Assembly: GCA_022711765.1 (NCBI GenBank)
Contig: JAKLEB010000002.1
Span: forward strand, 1,001,726 to 1,065,725
DNA: 64,000 bases
Direction of reading: 5' to 3'
DNA from: Candidatus Krumholzibacteriota bacterium
GTDB taxonomy: Bacteria; Krumholzibacteriota; Krumholzibacteriia; LZORAL124-64-63
Shown one piece after another: positions 53,748 to 61,023 of the stretch. Each line of letters starts with the position of its first letter. Position 1 is the stretch's first letter. The notes under the pieces are model-generated. The model was not told the origin of the DNA and made no database searches. It saw only the letters and a program-made list of their open reading frames with translations. A program made the translations under genes and the position numbers.

Positions 53748-53825
53748 CAGGCAAATTCATGGGTTTTTCACGAAAAATGTGTGGTGATGATGGATTGTCT
53801 TTATTCGCAATGGTTTACGATAGAT

Positions 53826-53866
53826 CGCCCGCCGGTCGGATCGATGGTGAACCCGACCGGCGGGCG
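53826..53866 (-). terminator. Terminator hairpin after the second selenoprotein gene
   Basis: Fourteen-bp stem CGCCCGCCGGTCGG / CCGACCGGCGGGCG with a 13-nt loop, 33 bp past the stop of the gene at 53900. It isolates the two paralogues into separate transcripts. Confidence 0.6.
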
Positions 53867-53899
53867 TTCAGCCTCGCAAAGCTCCGGCCTCGGCGACGA

Positions 53900-55885
53900 T
53901 TATTTCACTAATGACATCTTCCTGGTCAATTCGTCATCCGTCGTTCTGAGGCGGTAGAAGTACGTGCCCGAGGCGGCCTGCTGGCCGGTCTGGGTCGTGC
54001 CGTCCCAGATCGCCTCGTGCACGCCGGCCGCGAGCACGCCGTCCACCAGGACGCGCACCAGCTGCCCGCGCGCGTTGAAGACGTCCAGCCTCGCCGGGCC
54101 GCTCCGTCCGGTCCGGAAGCTGATCTTCGTCGTGGGGTTGAACGGATTGGGCGCGTTCTGCGCGAGCGCGGGGCCCGCGCCGGGCACGTCCTCGACCGCG
54201 ACCGTCTCGAGCAGGCCGAGCCACTGCAGGGCGCGCGCGAGGAAGATCTCGCGATCGCCGTCGGCCGGCATCCGCTCGAGGCCGAACGGCAGGTACACGA
54301 CGAGGTACGTGCCGTACGTCGTGCGCGTCCCGGCCGGGGTCGTCGCCGGATTGCCGAACCGGTAGCACGCCTCGACCGGCTGGCCCGTGATCAGGTTGAC
54401 CTGATCGGGGTCGCCGCCGGTGAGCGTGAAGCTCTGGCCGTCGCCGATCGGATCGCCCGCGACGCCATTGACCTGCAGGTTGCCGCTGTCGCCGCTGCCG
54501 TAGCTGAGCCGCAGCTTGAGCTGGATCCAGGCGGAGCCGCCGTTGGCGACCGCGCCCTGCAGCAGGTCTTCACCGGCGAGGATCAAGCGGCCGCCCGCCG
54601 CGAGGTAGGCGTCGATCGCGGAGCGATCGGCCGCGAGCATCGAGTTGCTCTTGGCGCCCGATTCCCAGATCACGGCGTCATAGGCCAGCAGGTCGCTGCC
54701 CGTGATCGGCGCGAGGCTGCGCTCCCAGACGGAGTAGGTCGCGCCGGCCGCGGCGAGGGACGGCCCGTATGCCGTGTAGCCCAGTCCGGAGCCGTCGTCG
54801 TCGGCGACGACCAGAAGGTCGGTCCCGCCGGCGATCCCCGCGAAGATCAGGGTCTGGACGTTCTCGCCGGCGCCCTGGCTGTAGACGTTCACGGCGACCG
54901 AGCCGGAGCCGGTCGTGCCGGTGTCCATGACCACGTTGAACGAGGCCGACTCGAACGGCGCGAGGGTGACCGAGAAGGTGCTGGTCTCGGAGCCGTCGCG
55001 GAGGAGTTGCGCGCCCCAGCCGCCCCGCAGGTTGGAGGTGTCGATCGAGATGTCGAAGGTGTCGGTCAAGAGGCCGATGTTCAGCACCGTCGTCTCGTCG
55101 AAGACGATCTGGCCGCCGTCGGCCATGACCTGCTGCGGGCCGGTCGCGCCCGCGATGGCCGCGTACTCGCCGACCTTGCTGTTGCCGGAGTTGATGATGT
55201 ACCTGTCGGTGTCGCGCTGCACGAACGCGATGAGCATCAGGTCCTCGGGGTGCCACGCGGCGCTCATCGGGATGGGGAGGTTGACGATCTGTTCCTCGCC
55301 GGGCGCGCTGATCGTGAGCGCCTGCTGGGGGAGCACGTCGCGGCAGGTGTTGTCGTAGGTGACGCCGTTGTAGACGAGGTTGTCCTCGATCACGGCGACC
55401 CGGATGTAGTGGTTGGCCGGGCTGCCGATGTCCGCGAACATCTTGACCTTCACCTCGACGAACGCGGAGCCGATCTCGTAGCTGTAGTCGGAGACGACCA
55501 CTGCGAGCGGCGCCTCGACCGCCCGGTGGCTGTCGATGATGGCGATGTAGGCCTGCCCGTTGGCGTCGGACTCCGGCGCGCCCACCTGGATGTGCCAGTT
55601 GCCGTCGAACCGCAGGTCGGGGATTCCGCTCATCCCGTAGTAGTTCATCCGGGCGTCGGAATCGGGGCAGCTCAGGCCGCCGCTCGAGGCCTCGTAGGAG
55701 ATGTAGTTGAATTCGTTGGGCAGGTAGTGGTCTTCGCACACGGCGAGACCCGCGTGAGCGCGGGGACAGTACACTCACCAGGTGGCGGAACCCAGCTCGA
55801 CGAGCGCGGTGCGCGGCACCTGGGCCGTGGCCTGCAGGGACACGAGCAGGCTCGCCAGCGCCATCAGCGTGATCAGACGCTTCAT
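53900..55885 (-). CDS. Surface-exported selenoprotein, Omp28/thioredoxin-like with FlgD-type tail (Sec at codon 37), paralogue
   Basis: 661 residues with the TGA at 55777-55775 read as selenocysteine. Signal peptide MKRLITLMALASLLVSLQATAQ, then VPRTALVELGSATW-U37-VYC40-PRAHAGLAVCEDH. The position, U-x-x-C spacing, and the A-G-L-A-V-C-E block match the first paralogue (same codon number 37). SGIPDLRFDG is the cis-Pro loop. Later domains and the FlgD tail (NAPNPFNPTT) are about as similar as in recent duplicates. Start ATG 55885. Loss of TGA readthrough would leave a 36-residue peptide, so a dead gene would not keep the following 600 residues so clean. Confidence 0.85.
55749..55764 (-). promoter_or_regulatory. 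SECIS-like hairpin in the second selenoprotein mRNA
   Basis: Ten nucleotides after the UGA: CCCGCG-CUCA-CGCGGG, six perfect base pairs with a 4-nt loop (55764-55749). The loop lies 17-20 nt past the UGA, as in the first paralogue and typical bacterial SECIS elements. Confidence 0.55.
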
Positions 55886-55947
55886 GACATCCTCCGAGGT
55901 TGGCAGGTGGGGGTGGACCACCCCGAGCGACGGACTCGGAGATTCTA

Positions 55948-56050
55948 ACGGGACGATCAGAGGAAAAGCAATCTCATAGTTATTATCTAGCCATTATCAA
56001 AACCATAAACGACAATGGTTTATGAATTAGGATTATTGATATCTTGGATC
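55948..56050 (-). promoter_or_regulatory. AT-rich promoter island upstream of the second selenoprotein gene
   Basis: About 100 bp of low GC. It contains the inverted repeat CATAAAC-GACAATG-GTTTATG (56003-56023) and two minus-strand GATAAT hexamers. The sequence CAATGGTTTA is shared with the upstream region of the first paralogue. Exact promoter elements cannot be fixed. Confidence 0.4.
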
Positions 56051-56100
56051 GCCGGCCGATCGTGGGCCGGAGCCTTATCCGGGCGGTCGCCGGCGGGGGC

Positions 56101-58074
56101 CTAGTACCGGAAGGCTCCGTAGAACTCCACACCCTCGAACGCCGGCTCGGTCTTGCAGACCCCGCCCACGCAGAGCTGGCCCCACTGCCGCTTGCCGAAC
56201 CAGAGGTTCAGGTTGCCGCCGCCCGCGAGCGTGTAGGTGATCTGGGCCGACGGGAACGTGTCGCCCTTGATCTCGCTGGGGTCGAACTGCGCGTCGTACT
56301 TGTTGTTCACCTCGATGATGCCGTCGATCGTCCAGCGCGGCGGCAGCTCGAGCTCGAGCTTGAACCACTCCTGGTCGTACTCGCCGAGCACGCCGAGGCG
56401 CACGTGCTGGTGCTCCGCCTGCAGGGTCCAGGCCATCAGGTCGCTCTGGTACCAGGTCGCGTCGCCGACGGCGGTCTGACGGATCGCGCCCTCGCTGTCC
56501 TGGTAGCCGAGGCCGCCGCGGACGCGGAACTGGCCGACCCGCGCCTGCTCGACGTGCGCGTAGGCCTCCTCGAACAACGTCTCGCGGTTGCGGTTCTCGA
56601 TGCGGCTGACGTTGCCGAGAGCCGTCCAGCCGCGGCCGAGGTCCGCGTTCGCCTCGATCTGCCAGCCCTTCTCGCCGTCGGGATTCAGGTTGTGCGGCTT
56701 GCGGCCCAGCAGCGTGTAGATGTGCTCGCGCACGAGAGCCGGCGGCCGGTTCAGGGGTTGCTTGCCGTCGACGCGCGTGAGCACGGCGAACCGCTGGTAG
56801 TCGCTGCGCTCGAGCGAGACGGTGAGCGGGCCGCCGAACGCCGCGACGTTGGCGTAGAACGCATAGCCCTCGTCCCGGTCCGCCGTCGCCAGATCGTACT
56901 CGTAACCCGACTTCTTGCCGTACTCGACGTAGGCGCTCGCGTGAGCGGTGTTGAGTCCCAGCCGGCCGGAGCCGACCCACTCGCGCAGGGTGTCCCCGTT
57001 GTCGGCCAGCATGTCCGGCAGGTAGGTGAGCCCCGCGGCGCCGACCATCGCCCACGGCGCCGGCTTGTACTCGACGTCGACTCCGCGCACGTCGACGCTG
57101 GTCGCGATCGTGCCCGCGGTGTCGCTGACTGTCGGCGTCGTGCCGGTCGTTCCCGACATCACCTGCAGCGTGGCGGCGCCGAACGTGCCGCGCGCGAGGA
57201 GGCCGTCGAGGGCGGTGTCGATCCGGATGAAGCGGTCCTCGTAGCTGTTCCAGACCAGGCCGCGGCCGAACATGCCGTAGAAGTGTCCGACGCGCAGGTC
57301 GAAGCGGCCCGTGCCGTACTCGAAGAACCGGTGCACGACCTCGTTGCGCCGATTCCCCTCCTCGCTGGGCGACTGGTGGTTCAGCAGCACGCCGGTCCGG
57401 AAATCGCCGAACTGGTAGGCGACGTCGAGCCAGTTCTCGACGATCTCGCGCTCGGTCTCGAAGCTGTAGCTGTACTCGAACTGGTCGCGGGCGGTGATCG
57501 CGTCGCGCCAGGCGAGCCCGCCGGGCGCCGGCCCCGCTTCGGCGGCCGCGGCGCCTGCCTGCAGCGCCCGCTCGACGGCGTGCCGCAGCTCCACCTCGTC
57601 GCCGTCCTTGTAGCCCTCGTGCTGGTAGACCACGCTGCCCGCGCCGTCGTAGACGACCACGAACGGCGGGCTCACGACCTGCAGCAACTGCTGGACCGTG
57701 CCGCCAGCGTCCTGGGCGATCGTGAGGTCGTCCCATCCCTTGGCGCGGACGAGCGGACCCACCTTGGCCATGCTCTTCGAGTTGTCGACGCTGACGGCGA
57801 TGAACGACACCCGGCCGGCGAACTCGCCGGCGAGCTCGTTCAGGCGCGGCATCTCCTTGAGGCACGGAATGCACCAGGTGGCCCAGAACGACACGACCAC
57901 CGGGCCTTCGGCCAGCTTCTCGTGCAGGGAGACCTGGCCGCCGTCGGGCGTCGGCAGGGTCCAGTCGGGCGCGGCGAACCCGGCGGCGGAGGCGGGGGCG
58001 GCAAGGACGGCAAGGGCGACCAGCAGGATCGCGACGAGGGCGATCCGCGGCAGGTTCCGGGGCCGGCGGGGCAT
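56101..58074 (-). CDS. TlpA-type thioredoxin fused to an outer-membrane beta-barrel (DUF6029-like)
   Basis: 657 residues. Signal peptide to about residue 30, then a TlpA/ResA-like thioredoxin domain: ATWCIPCLKEMPRLNEL with C68-x-x-C71, VSFIAVSVDNSK, and SPPFVVVYD with the cis-Pro. From about residue 185 to the end the sequence becomes an alternating aromatic beta-strand pattern (FEYSYSFETEREI, VGHFYGMFGRGLVWN, FDLRVGHFYGMF) finishing in FYGAFRY, as in 16-22-strand porin-like barrels. The two halves are normally separate proteins. Likely a periplasm-facing redox domain tethered to a channel. Start 58074 with AAGGAG upstream. Confidence 0.8.
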   Translation of the reverse strand: MPRRPRNLPRIALVAILLVALAVLAAPASAAGFAAPDWTLPTPDGGQVSLHEKLAEGPVVVSFWATWCIPCLKEMPRLNELAGEFAGRVSFIAVSVDNSKSMAKVGPLVRAKGWDDLTIAQDAGGTVQQLLQVVSPPFVVVYDGAGSVVYQHEGYKDGDEVELRHAVERALQAGAAAAEAGPAPGGLAWRDAITARDQFEYSYSFETEREIVENWLDVAYQFGDFRTGVLLNHQSPSEEGNRRNEVVHRFFEYGTGRFDLRVGHFYGMFGRGLVWNSYEDRFIRIDTALDGLLARGTFGAATLQVMSGTTGTTPTVSDTAGTIATSVDVRGVDVEYKPAPWAMVGAAGLTYLPDMLADNGDTLREWVGSGRLGLNTAHASAYVEYGKKSGYEYDLATADRDEGYAFYANVAAFGGPLTVSLERSDYQRFAVLTRVDGKQPLNRPPALVREHIYTLLGRKPHNLNPDGEKGWQIEANADLGRGWTALGNVSRIENRNRETLFEEAYAHVEQARVGQFRVRGGLGYQDSEGAIRQTAVGDATWYQSDLMAWTLQAEHQHVRLGVLGEYDQEWFKLELELPPRWTIDGIIEVNNKYDAQFDPSEIKGDTFPSAQITYTLAGGGNLNLWFGKRQWGQLCVGGVCKTEPAFEGVEFYGAFRY

Positions 58075-58127
58075 CGGCGCTCCTTCGCGTGGCGGTGGCG
58101 AGTCGCGCGGCTCGCCGATCATGAGTC

Positions 58128-58162
58128 GACCCCGCTCTCCGTGCCTGCCGGAGAGCGGGGTC
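58128..58162 (-). terminator. Hairpin between the double-CYxGVC gene and the thioredoxin-barrel gene
   Basis: Fourteen-bp perfect stem GACCCCGCTCTCCG / CGGAGAGCGGGGTC with a 7-nt loop, 16 bp past the stop of the gene at 58179. It may terminate or attenuate expression of the downstream thioredoxin-barrel gene. Confidence 0.6.
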
Positions 58163-58178
58163 ACGAACGTGCGGGCCT

Positions 58179-59324
58179 CTATTTGACGAGGGACATCTTG
58201 ACGGTCTGCTGCTCTCCGCCGATCTGGACGTTCGCCAGGTAGACGCCGGCGGCGAGCGCCTGCCCGTCGTCGGCGCGGCCGTTCCAGGCAACGCCTTGAC
58301 GACCGGGCGCGAGATCGCCGGCGACCAGGGTCCGGACGCGCCGGCCGCTCGCGTCGTAGATGTCGATCACGGCGTCGCGGGCGACCGCGCCGCCCACCGT
58401 GAAGGCGATCTCCGTCGCGGGGTTGAACGGGTTGGGCGCGGCGTGGGCGTTCGACACGAGCGCGCCGTCCGGGACGTCGCCGACTGCGACCGCGCTGCCG
58501 GTCGTCACGGTGAAGGACGCCGCGCTGAAGATCGATCCGTCCGTGTTGCTGACGATCGCGATCGTGACCGTGCCGGTGCCCGCGTCGGAGAGGGTCGTGA
58601 AATCGATGTCGATCGGGACGACGCCGGCAGCGGGAACCGTCGAGCCGGGAGCGGCGGGGATGTCGCCGCCGGCGAGGTCCGGCGGGTAGCAGACGCCGTC
58701 GTAGCAGTACGACACCAGCCAGTTCGCCGGGATGTCGCGGGTGATCGAGAGGTGGAAGCTGTCCGGCTCGGTGCCGGCGTTGTAGAGCATCGGATGGAAC
58801 TGGACGTAGTTGTCGACCGTGGTCGCAATCACGCCCTCGCCCGGCGCGAAGAGGATCCCGTGGGGCGCCGTCGGAGTCCACGCGTCGAAGGTCCAGGTGC
58901 CGGCGACGGCCCCATCGCCGTTGCTCGTGATCACGATCGTGTGGATCGCGTGGCCGCTGTCGGTGAGCGACGTGATGTCGAAGTCGAAATCGACGGTCCC
59001 GCCGGGCGGCACGTCGCCGACCACGGGAACCTGGAACGACGTCTGGTACGGCGGGTAGCAGACGCCCCCGTAGCAGACGTTGAAGACCCAGTTCGCCGGC
59101 TGCTGGCTGGTGACCGTCAAGGTATAGCTGTCGGCGTAGTCGCCGGTGTTGGTCAGATGGCTGTGGAACTGCCGGTAGTCGTCGACGGGGATGACCAGGC
59201 TGCAGGGTCCCTGCCGGAACGAGAAATCGTACGGATCGGCCAGCGCCTGGGCGGTGAGGCCGACGGCCAGCAGGCAGCTGGCCAGGGTACAGAGGCAAAC
59301 GATCTTCTTGCGCAGGGTGTTCAT
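58179..59324 (-). CDS. Secreted protein with two C-Y-x-G-V-C motifs and FlgD-like tail
   Basis: 381 residues. Signal peptide ending near ALAD. Two Ig-like repeats of about 120 residues each begin with PANW and hold a paired-cysteine motif, NVCYGGVCYPP (C84, C89) and SYCYDGVCYPPD (C207, C212). The last 95 residues form a FlgD-like tail (APNPFNPAT, VIDIYDASGRRVR). The paired cysteines could form disulfides, or be substrates of the neighbouring thioredoxin-fold proteins. It overlaps the PEGA lipoprotein gene by 4 bp (ATGA). Confidence 0.8.
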   Translation of the reverse strand: MNTLRKKIVCLCTLASCLLAVGLTAQALADPYDFSFRQGPCSLVIPVDDYRQFHSHLTNTGDYADSYTLTVTSQQPANWVFNVCYGGVCYPPYQTSFQVPVVGDVPPGGTVDFDFDITSLTDSGHAIHTIVITSNGDGAVAGTWTFDAWTPTAPHGILFAPGEGVIATTVDNYVQFHPMLYNAGTEPDSFHLSITRDIPANWLVSYCYDGVCYPPDLAGGDIPAAPGSTVPAAGVVPIDIDFTTLSDAGTGTVTIAIVSNTDGSIFSAASFTVTTGSAVAVGDVPDGALVSNAHAAPNPFNPATEIAFTVGGAVARDAVIDIYDASGRRVRTLVAGDLAPGRQGVAWNGRADDGQALAAGVYLANVQIGGEQQTVKMSLVK

Positions 59325-60595
59325 CGGGTACCTCCGGAATGCGGGCGGCGGGTGGAGAGGGCGTCATCCGGGTCCCAGGTCATGGTCGAACCGGCCTGGA
59401 TGATCGACTTGCTGGACGTGTGCTGGACGAAGACGATGACCTCGCGACCGTGGGGCGTGAGGCCGTTGGTGGCTGGGTCGGGATCGTCGAGGGCGACGTC
59501 GACCACGAGCGGCGCTTCCGGCGCAACCGTACCCAGGCTCGTCGCGACCGCCGCGTCCTGTCGCGCCACCCAGTGGTATTCATCGCCGCCCGGGTCGTAC
59601 TCGATCGCGGTCGTGACCTCGGAGTAGACGAGAACCGCGCGCAGCTCGTAGGCCGCGAGGTCGACGGCCGTGTAGGGCGCGATCAGGGTGATCTCGCAGG
59701 GCACGTTGCGCTCGGCCAGGTCGCCGACGTTGGGCGCCTCGACCGTCAGGTAGAAGTCGATCGGCGCCAAGTTGCCGGCCTCGATGGCCCCCGCGAGCGC
59801 GCTGAACGCCGGCGAACCGAACGCACCGGACAGCCGGCCGAGCGTGAAGAGGGTCGGCAGCGCGAAGCTGTTCACGCCCGCGTAGTACTGCGACCTGGCG
59901 TTGACCATGGCCATGTTGCTGCGGTACAGCGGGTCGAGAGCGAAGGGGACCGGCCCGGCGTACTTCACGTAGACGAAACGGTCGAATCCGTAGCCGCCGC
60001 CGTGCATGAGATAGTCGATCGCCGCGACCAGGTCGGGGCAGCCGGTGCAGCGAACGTTGGAGAAACCCTCGAACAGGACGACGCTCGCGACCAGGAGTTC
60101 GAAGTCGGCGACCGTCTCCTCGCTGCGTTCGACGATGACCGTGTGTTCGGCCGGCTCGCTGCGGTGATGCCGCAGCACGACGTCGACCGTGTACTGGCCG
60201 GGGTCGAGGTCCCCGAAGGTGTGGGGCGTCGTGAACCCGGTGTCGACGCCGTCCAGGACGATGGCGCCGCCCGCGGGAGCGGAGGTGACGCTGAGGATGC
60301 CGGCCTCGGTCGCGAAGTGGAGATCCACGCGCCCGCCGTAGGGGACGTCGACGTCCTGGACATCGGGCCGATAGACGATGTCGTCACGGGAGACGCCGAC
60401 CCGGTACGTCCCGCCCTCGAGCCCGGTGAACACCGCGGGCGTGACCCGATCGGTCAGGACGCCGTCGATGGTGATGGTCGCGCCGTCGGGAGCCGACGTG
60501 ACGGCGAGATCGCCCGGCGCGGGCGGCTCGCTGCCGCAGCCGGAGAACCAGACAGCACCGATGATCAAGGCGGCAAACGTCGCGGTCCGTCGCAC
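59321..60595 (-). CDS. PEGA-domain lipoprotein with Omp28/thioredoxin-like CxxC domain
   Basis: 424 residues. Lipobox F-S-G-C (Cys20). Two PEGA repeats (SAPDGATITIDGV and SAPAGGAIVLDGVDTG), then an Omp28-related thioredoxin-like domain with EGFSNVRC183-TGC186-PDLV. Here both active-site positions are cysteine, in contrast to the Sec at the first position in the two paralogues downstream. Start GTG 60595 with AGGGGG 7 nt upstream. First gene of the minus-strand redox cluster and coupled to the next gene by an ATGA overlap. Confidence 0.8.
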   Translation of the reverse strand: MRRTATFAALIIGAVWFSGCGSEPPAPGDLAVTSAPDGATITIDGVLTDRVTPAVFTGLEGGTYRVGVSRDDIVYRPDVQDVDVPYGGRVDLHFATEAGILSVTSAPAGGAIVLDGVDTGFTTPHTFGDLDPGQYTVDVVLRHHRSEPAEHTVIVERSEETVADFELLVASVVLFEGFSNVRCTGCPDLVAAIDYLMHGGGYGFDRFVYVKYAGPVPFALDPLYRSNMAMVNARSQYYAGVNSFALPTLFTLGRLSGAFGSPAFSALAGAIEAGNLAPIDFYLTVEAPNVGDLAERNVPCEITLIAPYTAVDLAAYELRAVLVYSEVTTAIEYDPGGDEYHWVARQDAAVATSLGTVAPEAPLVVDVALDDPDPATNGLTPHGREVIVFVQHTSSKSIIQAGSTMTWDPDDALSTRRPHSGGTR

Positions 60596-61023
60596 GCTGC
60601 AACCCCCTGGGTGACGGCGTCATCGCGGCCCAACGCACGGCCCGGCGGCGGGCGTCCCGACCGGGCGACGGCGTCGTCGAGTATATCACCCGCCATCCCC
60701 GCGAGTCAAACCGACCGAATTGATAGAGGATTCCAGCCTGGAGGTCGCCCGGTTCCAGGCTCGCCGCTGGGAGCTGATGATCCGGTAGTTGTCTAGTCGT
60801 TAACATAGAAAATGTCCTGAAATGTCGCGTCTTTGGATTGTATTGGCAACGATTCCTATAAATTAATCCAGTAAAATCCATAACATCTACAACAATATTG
60901 GAACCTCAAGTTCGACTTCGCGCCGTGTATGTGATATCATCAACAGCGACCTGCTGGAAGTCGCCCGACCAGTGCTTCCCTGGCCCGGGCCCCTCCGTGC
61001 CGTCCAAGCGAAAGGATCGAGTG
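60596..61023. promoter_or_regulatory. 428-bp divergent intergenic region, AT-rich
   Basis: Between the PEGA lipoprotein gene (minus) and the C25 protease gene (plus). About 60780-60940 is strongly AT-rich. For the plus gene the best candidate is TTCGAC-N18-TATCAT (60911-60940), about 80 nt before the ATG; a second is TTGGAT-N18-TATAAA (60833-60862). No minus-strand promoter for the lipoprotein gene is evident; 60600-60720 is ordinary GC-rich sequence. No RNA gene was recognised. Confidence 0.5.

Noticed and set aside
51626..55885. The two genes as pseudogenes or sequencing errors because of an in-frame stop
   Set aside because: Both have TGA at the same codon aligned with a redox cysteine, keep clean frames of over 600 residues, and have hairpins just after the TGA. 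Independent errors at the same site are very unlikely.
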